Assembly (NCBI GenBank): GCA_003712055.1
Contig: RHLJ01000001.1
Span: 1,042,345 to 1,106,344 of the forward strand
Source: Balneola sp.
Lineage (GTDB): Bacteria; Bacteroidota; Rhodothermia; Balneolales; Balneolaceae
Direction of reading: 5' to 3'
DNA: 64,000 nt
In this document: positions 35,021 to 43,180 of the stretch, piece by piece
How the letters are laid out: the number at the start of each line of letters is the position of its first letter
How positions within the stretch are numbered: the stretch's first letter is position 1
Made by a program: the position numbers and the translations under genes
Notes under the pieces: generated by a model
The model's database searches: none
The model's input: the letters and a program-made list of their open reading frames with translations, nothing else
What the model was told of the DNA's origin: nothing

Positions 35021-35532
35021 CTTTCTTTCTTCCAATAGTGACCATCGAAAATCGTCGTCCAGGTTTTACCCTCATCAGATGATTGCTCCCAGTGCTGGCG
35101 AATATGGTCATCTGCCAGGTGATAGAAGGTAAGTTTGTATTCCAACTTCACTCCTCCCTGACCTACTCCCGTTCCGGTATATTTAAGTGCTTTTGCACTT
35201 TCATCATATGAACCGGAGAATTCAATAGGGATCCCACCACTTCCGATCCATTTTTGATGCCATTTGCCATCTAGGATATTATAATAGTTCAAACTCTTCC
35301 CGGTATATCCCGAGCCGCCCGTCCAGTTTTCTAAAATTACGCAATCACCAATAGTAAGCTCAATTCTGCTGTTTCCTACTACAACATCTTGAGGATTTTT
35401 TACTTCCCATTCTCCTATCCAGAAATCAAACTGTCGATACTCGGGCATTGTTTTGCATCGCGATTGTTGAGCCTGTTGTGCAAATACGGAGGTGGATGAA
35501 ATAACAAATAACAAAAGGAGTGATATTCTCAT
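35017..35532 (-). CDS. Secreted DUF1579/calycin-like protein
   Basis: The 171-residue protein has a signal peptide (LLLLFVISSTSVFAQQ). Its mature part begins with FDFWIGEWEV near residues 35-44, followed by repeated short beta strands such as LNYYNILDGKWHQKWIG and KLEYKLTFYHLAD, then a C-terminal TIFDGHYWKK. The F-D-F-W-x-G-x-W pattern is shared by DUF1579 and related small beta-barrel families. The ligand is unknown and the protein may be periplasmic. It converges with lexA (4 bp overlap). Confidence 0.7.
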   Translation of the reverse strand: MRISLLLLFVISSTSVFAQQAQQSRCKTMPEYRQFDFWIGEWEVKNPQDVVVGNSRIELTIGDCVILENWTGGSGYTGKSLNYYNILDGKWHQKWIGSGGIPIEFSGSYDESAKALKYTGTGVGQGGVKLEYKLTFYHLADDHIRQHWEQSSDEGKTWTTIFDGHYWKKES

Positions 35533-35604
35533 GGCCTAAATTGGTTTGATATTTCACCAATCTTAAGCCTATCACTTCGAAATCAGAAACGTAAACTGTA
35601 ACGA

Positions 35605-36711
35605 TTAATCGGGATTTACACCCTTTGCAGTCTCTTGTTTTCTGAATTCAGAAGGTGTACAACCCACAAAACGCCGGAATGCTTTATTAAAAGAAGTTTT
35701 ATTACTGAAACCAGACTCAAGTGCAATACCATGAATAGTGAGTACTTCGTGTTTTTCCAGTAACAACTTTTTGGCTTCTTCTATCCGGTATCGATTTACA
35801 AAATCAGAGAATTTTTCACCTAGCTCATCATTAAGCACCTCCGAAACATGATGCTTCTGCATATCAATTGAAATTGCCAGGCGCTGTAGGGTGAGATCTT
35901 TTTGCAAAAATAGTTTATTTGACCCCATCACCTCGATCAATTTTTGTGAAATCTTTTTCTTCTCTACCGATCCCAATGAAGAATGCTGGTATTTTGGAGT
36001 CGAAACTGAAGTTTCCTTCTTTGAGCCATAGCTATATCCCAGATAACCGGTCACATAAATAAAAACACTCATAGAAAATGAGATTGCGTAGTCATAGCCT
36101 TTTAAGTACCCGTAAAACTCTATCATGATATAATACGAGAGGAAACCTAGCGCGAAACCAAGAAAAAGTGCACTTGATACTTTTACCAGCCTGTCATCTT
36201 TTAATGCATCTCCGAACTTCTTTATTACCCCATATGCTAATGCCCAATACAAAAATAGAGAAAGAATTTGAGTCCATGGGATGAGCTTGCTCATCACAAT
36301 TATCCAGGTATTACTGGATGGTATTGTTGACATCATTTGAATTTTTGTCTCAGTACCTGAAATATAGTAAGGCACATTCATTGACAAGAAGACCAGACCC
36401 GGAATAAAATGAGGAAGCATCTTCTTAAATGAATAAGACTTTTCGTCGATTACAGACTTCACAAAAAAATAGAACAGAGGGCCATATACAAAATAATATG
36501 GGGCACTAACTCTGTTTAAGTGAGGAAAAAGAAATCGATACCCGGTCCAGTAGAAAACGTATTCAACCAGTGTAATGGAAAAAAGCAGACATATGGCCGC
36601 TAGTAAATAATAACTAGTTTTCTTTTTGCTGATCAAAAGAATAGATAGAAATATTCCCTGAGCTGAAGCAAAAAGGAAGATAGAAGTCCATGTATCGAAT
36701 GAATATTCCAA
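35605..36711 (-). CDS. AraC-family regulator with N-terminal membrane domain
   Basis: Of 368 residues, the first roughly 230 form about seven membrane segments (beginning TSIFLFASAQGIFLSILLI), and the last 100 are an AraC helix-turn-helix domain: LTLQRLAISIDMQKHHVSEVL near 280-300 and IHGIALESGFSNKTSFNKAFRRFVGCTPSEFRK near 325-358. These seven-helix membrane AraC proteins are common in Bacteroidota and are thought to sense signals in the membrane. The target genes cannot be told. It is divergent from the L21 gene across a 131-bp gap. Confidence 0.87.
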   Translation of the reverse strand: MEYSFDTWTSIFLFASAQGIFLSILLISKKKTSYYLLAAICLLFSITLVEYVFYWTGYRFLFPHLNRVSAPYYFVYGPLFYFFVKSVIDEKSYSFKKMLPHFIPGLVFLSMNVPYYISGTETKIQMMSTIPSSNTWIIVMSKLIPWTQILSLFLYWALAYGVIKKFGDALKDDRLVKVSSALFLGFALGFLSYYIMIEFYGYLKGYDYAISFSMSVFIYVTGYLGYSYGSKKETSVSTPKYQHSSLGSVEKKKISQKLIEVMGSNKLFLQKDLTLQRLAISIDMQKHHVSEVLNDELGEKFSDFVNRYRIEEAKKLLLEKHEVLTIHGIALESGFSNKTSFNKAFRRFVGCTPSEFRKQETAKGVNPD

Positions 36712-36795
36712 CGCTATTATTTTTTCATACAGATAATCATGACGAATAGTATAAAGTTTTTAGTTGAAATTCTTTTTTTTGAACACGTATTGCCT

Positions 36796-36803
36796 TATCT
36801 TTT
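36796..36803 (+). promoter_or_regulatory. Candidate -7 element upstream of rplU
   Basis: The sequence tatctttt resembles the Bacteroidota sigma-factor -7 element TAnnTTTG. It ends 39 bp before the rplU ATG. No well-spaced TTTG -33 element was found, so support is limited. Confidence 0.3.
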
Positions 36804-36842
36804 AAAGCTCTGACAAAAATCAAAAAAGTAGAACGAAAGACT

Positions 36843-37337
36843 ATGTACGCGGTTGTAGAAATTGGCGGGCATCAATACAAAGTAGCCGAAAAAGATATTT
36901 TATTTGTTGACAAGCAGAATGTGGAAGGCAAGAGTGTATCATTCGATAAAGTATTGCTTGTTAAAGATGATAAAGGTGTAAAAGTAGGAACCCCTGTTGT
37001 AGAAGGTGCTCAGGTATCTGCTACCATCCTTGATACTGTTAAAGCTGACAAAGTTCTTGTATTTAAGAAGAAGCGACGCAAAGGGTATCAAAAGATGAAT
37101 GGTCACCGACAAGTGATGTCTCAAATTCAAATTGAAGGTATCACCCTAAATGGAGCTAAAAAGAAAGCTGCTGCACCTAAAGCGGAAGCTCCAAAAAAAG
37201 AAGAAACTAAAGCTGAAGCTTCAACTTCTGACCTAAGTTCTAAAACAGTAGCCGAATTAAAGAAAATGGCTAAAGAACAAGGAATTGAAGGTTATTCAAG
37301 CATGAAAAAGGCTGAACTCGTTGAGGCCCTTAGCTAA
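36843..37337 (+). CDS. rplU: 50S ribosomal protein L21 with C-terminal extension
   Basis: Residues 1-103 are standard L21 (YAVVEIGGHQYKVAEKD at the start and VFKKKRRKGYQKMNGHRQ near 73-90). The usual length is about 103, but this protein continues to 164: a Lys/Ala/Glu-rich linker (about 104-128) and a compact end, SSKTVAELKKMAKEQGIEGYSSM, that resembles a Rho N-terminal/SAP-like nucleic-acid-binding fold. The extension is in the same frame with no stop between. It is followed by rpmA after 29 bp. Extended L21 proteins occur in Bacteroidota-related groups, so this may be lineage-typical. Confidence 0.93.
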   Translation: MYAVVEIGGHQYKVAEKDILFVDKQNVEGKSVSFDKVLLVKDDKGVKVGTPVVEGAQVSATILDTVKADKVLVFKKKRRKGYQKMNGHRQVMSQIQIEGITLNGAKKKAAAPKAEAPKKEETKAEASTSDLSSKTVAELKKMAKEQGIEGYSSMKKAELVEALS

Positions 37338-37366
37338 AACAAGAATTTAATTAACGGTTCATTACC

Positions 37367-37624
37367 ATGGCACATAAGAAAGGACAAGGTTCTACCAGAA
37401 ACGGACGTGACTCAGAAAGTAAACGTCTAGGTGTAAAAAGATTCGGAGGCGAATTTGTTCGCGCCGGAGGAATTATCGTTCGCCAGCGTGGTACTAAGTT
37501 CCACCCTGGGAATAATGTAAGAAGAGGAGGCGATGACACTCTTTTTTCAGTTGCTGACGGGCACGTTTCTTTCACTACTTCAACCGGTGGAAGAAAATTT
37601 GTAAATGTCGAGCCTGCTAACTAA
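37367..37624 (+). CDS. rpmA: 50S ribosomal protein L27
   Basis: The 85-residue protein starts [20 protein letters not shown], includes [24 protein letters not shown], and ends with a basic/aromatic tail, all classic L27. It sits near the peptidyl-transferase centre of the ribosome. It is 29 bp downstream of rplU and is followed by a terminator. The usual obg neighbour is not downstream; instead a separate FAH hydrolase gene follows. Confidence 0.97.
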   Translation: MAHKKGQGSTRNGRDSESKRLGVKRFGGEFVRAGGIIVRQRGTKFHPGNNVRRGGDDTLFSVADGHVSFTTSTGGRKFVNVEPAN

Positions 37625-37650
37625 ACTAAGGTTGTCGATCATCTATGTTG

Positions 37651-37685
37651 AAAGCCATCTGTCGAAAGACTGATGGCTTTTTTTA
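37651..37685 (+). terminator. Intrinsic terminator after rpmA
   Basis: The stem aaagccatctgtc/gactgatggcttt (one t-t mismatch) with a gaaa loop is followed by a run of t (to 37684). It lies 27 bp after the rpmA stop. Confidence 0.88.
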
Positions 37686-37693
37686 TATCTTTG
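37686..37693 (+). promoter_or_regulatory. Candidate -7 element before the FAH gene
   Basis: The sequence tatctttg matches TAnnTTTG exactly, but it ends only 4 bp before the FAH ATG and overlaps the end of the terminator. If used, the transcript would have almost no leader. It may be coincidence. Confidence 0.3.
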
Positions 37694-37697
37694 GGTT

Positions 37698-38348
37698 ATG
37701 AAAGGATTACGTATACCCGGACTTGGGCTCCCTGTTAACACTATTTTTTGTATTGGAAGAAACTATGCTGACCATGCTAAAGAAATGGGACACAAGCCTC
37801 CAAAAGAACCAATGGTATTTATAAAGTCGCGCAATTCAATTTGCTTCGATGGTTCAGAGATCACCATCCCAACTCAAAGCGACGATGTGCATCATGAAGT
37901 AGAACTAGTTATTGCCATAAAAAAACCTGGTAAAAATATTCCACCTGAAAATGCGCTAGAGTACATAGCAGGTTATGGAGTAGGCATAGACTTCACTGCA
38001 CGAGATCTCCAAAAAAAAGCTAAGAAAAAAGGTCATCCCTGGAGTGTATGTAAAGGATTTGATGACTTTGGACCGATTAGCTCATTTGTTCCATTCGAAG
38101 GCAATGAGTTTCCTGAGCTAACACTTTCGCTTTCAGTCAATGAAGAAATTCGGCAGCAAGGTTCCACTTCTATGATGCTTTTCACTGTAGAAAAATTGAT
38201 AAGCTATCTCTCTGGAATTTTCACGCTTGAAGAAGGAGATTTAATTTTTACGGGAACCCCTGAAGGGGTAAGTGCAGTACAAGCGGGAGATCATATTTCA
38301 GCAACGCTTAATACTAACCATACATCGCTAACGGTAACTATCCAATAG
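37698..38348 (+). CDS. Fumarylacetoacetate hydrolase-family protein
   Basis: The 216-residue protein has the FAH core: CIGRNYADHAKEMGH near residues 17-31, MVFIKSRNSI near 37-46, metal-binding HHEVELVIAI near 65-74, YGVGIDFTARDLQ near 90-102, and GTPEGVSA near the end. It is close to the FAHD1/acylpyruvase and fumarylpyruvate hydrolase type, which split acylpyruvates or decarboxylate oxaloacetate. The substrate is not fixed by sequence. Its stop overlaps the GTG start of the M23 peptidase by one base. Confidence 0.9.
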   Translation: MKGLRIPGLGLPVNTIFCIGRNYADHAKEMGHKPPKEPMVFIKSRNSICFDGSEITIPTQSDDVHHEVELVIAIKKPGKNIPPENALEYIAGYGVGIDFTARDLQKKAKKKGHPWSVCKGFDDFGPISSFVPFEGNEFPELTLSLSVNEEIRQQGSTSMMLFTVEKLISYLSGIFTLEEGDLIFTGTPEGVSAVQAGDHISATLNTNHTSLTVTIQ

Positions 38349-40213
38349 TGAATACAAAACATCTCCTCTCGTTTTTATTCCTTTTCTCTTTCACCTTTTC
38401 TGCGGGTATCCAGTCACAGGATTACCTATGGCCTACTGATGCCAGCCCTTATTTGACTTCAACTTTTGGTGAGACTCGATCTGCTCACTTCCACGCCGGA
38501 CTGGATATAAAAACATGGGGCAGAGAGGGCTATAAGGTTTTTGCCTCAAAAGACGGCATTGTATATCGATTAGGAATAGCTGTAGATGGGTATGGAAAGG
38601 CTATCTACCTCAAGCATAATGATGGCTCTTATACGGTTTATGCACACCTTCAAAGATTTAATAACAAGCTTCAATCCTACATCGATTCATTACGACTGCA
38701 AGACTTTTCCTTCGAAATTGATGTGATAACAGAGGAAGAAGGATTTTATGTAAACCAAGGAGACGTAATTGGCTTTACAGGTTCCACAGGTGTTGGCCCT
38801 CCACACCTCCATTTTGAAATCAGAGACTCTAATGATGTACCAATCAATGCGCTAAGTACAAACCTTGCTGTTGAGGATTCTATTCCCCCCACTCTATCCG
38901 CGTTAATGGCCGTGCCTTTAAGTAAAGAAACAACGATTCGAGGCTCGAGGTATCCCCAGCGTTATTACCCAACCAGAAAAGCAAATGGAGAGCTAGATTT
39001 TGGAGTTATTGAGGCTTGGGGCCCAATTGGTCTAATGATTTCTACTTTTGATGAAGCGGAGGGGGTAACAAATAAGTATGCTGCCTACGAACTCCTACTT
39101 TCGTACCAAAACGATACGCTGTTTTATCAGAAACTAGATCAATTCTCTTTTGATGAAGCTGACCTCATGTTCAATGATCGTGTTCCGGCTTTTGGAACTT
39201 CCAGAAGATCTTATCAGGTCTTATTTGAAAAAGATGGACCACAAAACCCTTTTTATAAAATAGTAGATCCTCGCTCTATTATTAATCCTGGTGACTCGCT
39301 TGTCAATCTTATGATTACTGTTACTGATTATTATGGAAATAAAACGATTGCTAATGTTGCGGCAATCAAGGATTCAAGTAAAATTGAAGCTAATTACCAA
39401 TCCCCCAAATTACTCAAACCTTTGTCAGAGTGGCTTTGGACGGAAGATTGGGCCTATGGTGAAAATAGAATTATTGACCTTAAATCTGATACCGTAGGCA
39501 GTATATGGGATGATATCCTGAATCAACGGCTATATAAATTTGGGATTGAGACTTATCTGTGGACCAGGGTTTTCCCAAAAAAGAACACAACGTTTTACTC
39601 ACCCTCTAAAGATCTTAAACTCAAATTTCTAGAGAATACCTTTTTTGATACACTAACAGTATTTACGAGTAGCAGTATAGTTGAAAACGGCAATTATTAT
39701 CTTGATATACAGCCTGGAATGATACCAGCTAGAACTGAATTCAAGGTCGAGTACTACATAAATGAAGGATTTGACCCTGAATCCAGGTATCAGCTTTTCC
39801 GAATTGACCGTATTCGTGATGAAATAAGGTATGTTGAGTCCAAACAAATAGGTCGAACCATTCATGGATACCCATCAGCTCTAGGCGAGTTTCTTGTGAT
39901 GCCCGATAATGAACCACCAGTCATGGAGTTCCCCTCAATCATACAAACTCCCAATCAAAAATGGCTGATCCAAATCCCAATTGTTGATAAACTATCCGGA
40001 ATCGATTTTAAATCAACTACTATTTTTGTGAACGGAGTTCAGGGAATCGCAGAATATGATAATGAAGAGGATCTGCTCTTTTACTATCAACCGTCTTTTC
40101 TCCCAAATACAGAGAACATCATAACGGTTAACACAAAAGACAGAGCAGGAAATGCAATTACTGAAAGTTTTAGAGTTCTCTCAAATAAAAGCGATACAGC
40201 TGATTTCAACTAA
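38348..40213 (+). CDS. Exported M23 (LytM-type) metallopeptidase with C-terminal beta domains
   Basis: The 621-residue protein starts with GTG at 38348 and has a signal peptide (FLFLFSFTFSAGIQSQ). The LytM domain is N-terminal: HFHAGLDIK (zinc ligands His and Asp) near residues 46-54 and PHLHFEIRD with the second His near 156-164, with GDVIGFTGSTGVG between. M23 enzymes cut peptide cross-links in peptidoglycan; other members only regulate amidases. The remaining 440 residues look like Ig-like beta-sheet units and contain no second active site. Its last 33 bp are antisense to the ridA gene. Confidence 0.85.
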   Translation: MNTKHLLSFLFLFSFTFSAGIQSQDYLWPTDASPYLTSTFGETRSAHFHAGLDIKTWGREGYKVFASKDGIVYRLGIAVDGYGKAIYLKHNDGSYTVYAHLQRFNNKLQSYIDSLRLQDFSFEIDVITEEEGFYVNQGDVIGFTGSTGVGPPHLHFEIRDSNDVPINALSTNLAVEDSIPPTLSALMAVPLSKETTIRGSRYPQRYYPTRKANGELDFGVIEAWGPIGLMISTFDEAEGVTNKYAAYELLLSYQNDTLFYQKLDQFSFDEADLMFNDRVPAFGTSRRSYQVLFEKDGPQNPFYKIVDPRSIINPGDSLVNLMITVTDYYGNKTIANVAAIKDSSKIEANYQSPKLLKPLSEWLWTEDWAYGENRIIDLKSDTVGSIWDDILNQRLYKFGIETYLWTRVFPKKNTTFYSPSKDLKLKFLENTFFDTLTVFTSSSIVENGNYYLDIQPGMIPARTEFKVEYYINEGFDPESRYQLFRIDRIRDEIRYVESKQIGRTIHGYPSALGEFLVMPDNEPPVMEFPSIIQTPNQKWLIQIPIVDKLSGIDFKSTTIFVNGVQGIAEYDNEEDLLFYYQPSFLPNTENIITVNTKDRAGNAITESFRVLSNKSDTADFN

Positions 40214-40558
40214 AACTTCTTTAGGCAGAGTTTGTACCGCTACCGTTTCACGTGCTGGCGGATCAGCCTCAAAATAACTGCCATATACTTTATTCACGTC
40301 TCCGAAGTCTCCCATATCATCCAGAAATATGGAACATTTAATTACTTTAGAAAAATCACTACCCGCTTCCTCCAAAACTGCAGCTAAATTTTTCATCACT
40401 TGCTCAGCTTGAGTAGCTGCATTATCCCCTACTATTTGCAGTGTTTGTGGATCTAGTGGTATTTGACCGGAACAATACACTAAATCATTGTGAATAATAG
40501 CCTGACTATATGGGCCAATTGCTGCTGGTGCATTTTCCGTTGATACAATTTTTTTCAT
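40181..40558 (-). CDS. ridA: RidA-family reactive intermediate deaminase
   Basis: This 125-residue protein has the RidA signature APAAIGPYSQAI near residues 10-21 and LVYCSGQIPLDP near 27-38, with VQTLPKEVLVEISCIAF at the end. RidA hydrolyses reactive enamine or imine intermediates made by PLP enzymes. The arginine that binds the substrate carboxylate is in the PARETVAV segment near 100-108. Its 3' end overlaps the convergent M23 gene by 33 bp. Confidence 0.93.
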   Translation of the reverse strand: MKKIVSTENAPAAIGPYSQAIIHNDLVYCSGQIPLDPQTLQIVGDNAATQAEQVMKNLAAVLEEAGSDFSKVIKCSIFLDDMGDFGDVNKVYGSYFEADPPARETVAVQTLPKEVLVEISCIAFI

Positions 40559-40682
40559 GTTATTTGCACATTATTTGATTGGTAGACTCCAACTGCTTGT
40601 ATTGCAGAAAGTTCATTATATGGTTACTTTGTAAAACTTAATAAAAGAATTTTAACTCATCCATTTTCAAATCAGGTAAAAA

Positions 40683-41969
40683 ATGAAAAAGTATTCTTTA
40701 AGTCTCTTTGCTCTTGTGGTAGCTTTGTTTGTTTCTAATTGTGGCGGCGGAGACCCGCTAATTGATCCCATTAAAGCTGGGTTGAACTCACAAAACTATG
40801 AGCAGGCTCTGGCAATGGCTGACACTGCCATTATGAAAGATCCTACAAATGGCACACCACACTATTATAAAGCTGTTGTATACAATAACCTCGCTAAACT
40901 GGAAGCAAACCCAAATGATCGAACTCCTCTGTATGAAAAAATGAGGTCTTCGTTAATGGAAGCCCGGGCGAAATACGATGTAGCTGAGAGTCCAGCGGCT
41001 GAAGCAAATGAAATTACCCCTCTAATCCTGGACACCTGGGAACTAGAGCATAACGAAGGAATTAAATACGCAACCGTTGACAGCGTAATGGAATCTGTTG
41101 ATGCACCATTATCGTGGTCTATTGCCCATCTTAATAACGCAACAACCATCAACCCGGATAGTGTTCTCTCTTTTGATGTAATAGCACAGATTTATTATAT
41201 GAATCAGGAACCAGCAAAAGCGGCTGAATCTATTACTACAGCAATCAACCTTCAGGAAACTGCTGCTGCTTCAGAATACGATCGATTAGGATCTTATTAC
41301 TTCTTAAGCCAGCAACCAGAAAACGCTGTTACCGCAATCGAGGAAGGTCTTGAGATTTATCCTGACAGTGTATTCTTGATTGAAAAATTAGCAGATGGTC
41401 TATTCCAAATCGACCAAACTGATAAGGCGCTTTCTGTAATGGATAGATTAATTCAGAATGACCCTGGAAATGCTCGATACCATCTTGTAATTGGTACACG
41501 TGTATATCAGCGTGTATTAAGTCTAAGCGATCAAGTAACTGAAGCCAGAGATCAAATTTTTGATCTTGAACGTAATGATGGTTCACAAGAAGAGATTGAT
41601 GCTTTGAATGAAAGAATCGAAACCTTAGAAGCAGAAATGCAACCTCTTACAGATCGAGCTGAGTCAGAATTACTTGAGGCAGCAGAACTTGACGATACTA
41701 TTCCAAGTACTTTTAACACCTTAGGTATCCTTTATCAAAACAATTCAGCAGCTTTATTTGATAAGCGTAATAATACTGTAGATAATGATGAGGCTGAGAT
41801 GTTTGATACTCAAGCCAGAGAAGAAGCTACTAAAGCTATGCAGTTTTATGAGAAAGCCGCTGAACTTGATCCTGATAATACTTCATACTGGAATTCCCTT
41901 TTCCGAATTTACACGCTACTAGATATGCGTGAGGAAGCGGAAGAAGCTATGAAAAAGGCAGGCATGTAA
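40683..41969 (+). CDS. TPR-repeat lipoprotein (first of two paralogues)
   Basis: The 428-residue protein has a lipoprotein signal ending ALFVSNC near residue 20. The rest consists of helical repeats with TPR spacing, such as YEQALAMADTAIMKDPTNGTPHYY, KAAESITTAINLQ and AMQFYEKAAELDPDNTSY. TPR repeats bind proteins or peptides, so it may act as an outer-membrane scaffold. The neighbouring gene at 41993 is similar in layout, including a WELEHNEG segment near 120 and an AHLNNATTINP segment. A terminator-like hairpin lies in the start of that next gene. Confidence 0.8.
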   Translation: MKKYSLSLFALVVALFVSNCGGGDPLIDPIKAGLNSQNYEQALAMADTAIMKDPTNGTPHYYKAVVYNNLAKLEANPNDRTPLYEKMRSSLMEARAKYDVAESPAAEANEITPLILDTWELEHNEGIKYATVDSVMESVDAPLSWSIAHLNNATTINPDSVLSFDVIAQIYYMNQEPAKAAESITTAINLQETAAASEYDRLGSYYFLSQQPENAVTAIEEGLEIYPDSVFLIEKLADGLFQIDQTDKALSVMDRLIQNDPGNARYHLVIGTRVYQRVLSLSDQVTEARDQIFDLERNDGSQEEIDALNERIETLEAEMQPLTDRAESELLEAAELDDTIPSTFNTLGILYQNNSAALFDKRNNTVDNDEAEMFDTQAREEATKAMQFYEKAAELDPDNTSYWNSLFRIYTLLDMREEAEEAMKKAGM

Positions 41970-41992
41970 TCCATTTCATTGAAAAGAAATCT

Positions 41993-43174
41993 ATGAAGTA
42001 CTTTTTTCCAACCCGATTGACAGGCCTAGTGCTTGTCATCGGGTTTTTTTTCGCATGTTCCTCTTCTAAACCAAGTATCGACTCTTTAGTTGAAAACAAT
42101 GAGTATGAGCTTGCACTATCAAGCATTGAAGAAAGCCTGCTACAAAACCCAAATCAACCAACCCTGATCATCCAAAAGGGAGAAATCAACATCATTTTAG
42201 CTAAGCAGCAGGAAGCTGAAAACAGAAGTAATTTTTACGCTGAAGCGATTACAGCTTTTGATGAAGCTGTAAATATGGAGGCTGACTCATCACAAAAAGC
42301 AGGTATTGAAGAAGCTCTGAATCGAGAATGGTCTCAGGAACACAACTCTGGCACCGCATCTTTTAATAATGAAACTACAGATGCGGACCATTCAGTGACC
42401 ATTGCTCATTTCAAAAACGCGATCCTCCTTAATCCTGGTGAAAGTAGTAGCTACCAATCGTTAGCTACCACTTACTTTACTTCGGGAGAGATTCAAGAAG
42501 CCATTGCTACACTTAATACGGCTAAGAACTCGGTCGAAGAAGTCCCTAATTCTTTATACGAAAATCTTGGCTTCCTATATCTTCAAGATGGGAATGCTGT
42601 ACAATCTGTTTTTTACTTTGAGCTCGCCAATACTGATATAATCGGCAACAAAAACATCGCCTTTGGTTTGGTTAATGCCTACATATCTGCCGGAGAGCGT
42701 GAAGAAGCAGTCTCATTGCTAAGAGAACTTTCTACAACATATCCTACTGATGGTGCCATTAGAAATGTATATGGTACTCAGCTTTACTTGGTTACCCAGG
42801 AAATTATGGATGATCTGGTTAGTGCATATTCTGAAGGAGATACTTCGTTAGCATCACAGATCAGATTTGAAGCAGAAGGAGTTGGTGAACAGGCAGAACA
42901 AGAGCTTATTGGAGCTCTGAATACTGACAGCTCAAACGACGACTATATCGAAAGCCTTGCTGTATTCTATAACAATATGACGGGAAAATATCTTGAAGCA
43001 CACAGAGTCGCTTTTGATGAGGATAAAACTTCTTTGGAGAATAAAGCCTCTGTACTTCTCAATTTTGCTATTGAATACTATCAGAAACTTTTGGAATCTT
43101 CTCCTGGTTCACAATCCATCGAAGACACGATAAATAGTTTAAACACTCTAAAAGAAAACCGGTTCGGTTCTTAG
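41993..43174 (+). CDS. TPR-repeat lipoprotein (second of two paralogues)
   Basis: The 393-residue protein has a lipoprotein signal (LVLVIGFFFACSSS), with the modified Cys near residue 22. It shares the order of the first gene: SLVENNEYELALSSIEESLLQNP, WSQEHNSGTA, then AHFKNAILLNPGESS and EAIATLNTA, so the pair looks like a tandem duplication. TPR spacing supports a protein-binding role in the outer or inner membrane. It is 23 bp downstream of the first gene, and an intrinsic-terminator-like hairpin overlaps codons 6-20. Confidence 0.8.
   Translation: MKYFFPTRLTGLVLVIGFFFACSSSKPSIDSLVENNEYELALSSIEESLLQNPNQPTLIIQKGEINIILAKQQEAENRSNFYAEAITAFDEAVNMEADSSQKAGIEEALNREWSQEHNSGTASFNNETTDADHSVTIAHFKNAILLNPGESSSYQSLATTYFTSGEIQEAIATLNTAKNSVEEVPNSLYENLGFLYLQDGNAVQSVFYFELANTDIIGNKNIAFGLVNAYISAGEREEAVSLLRELSTTYPTDGAIRNVYGTQLYLVTQEIMDDLVSAYSEGDTSLASQIRFEAEGVGEQAEQELIGALNTDSSNDDYIESLAVFYNNMTGKYLEAHRVAFDEDKTSLENKASVLLNFAIEYYQKLLESSPGSQSIEDTINSLNTLKENRFGS
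42010..42051 (+). terminator. Terminator-like hairpin inside the second TPR lipoprotein's signal-peptide codons
   Basis: The arms aacccga and tcgggtt plus inner tgaca/tgtca form a strong hairpin, followed by a run of eight t. It lies 18 bp after the ATG of the second gene and 40 bp after the stop of the first. It could act as an attenuator between the two. Confidence 0.6.
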
Positions 43175-43180
43175 AACTAA

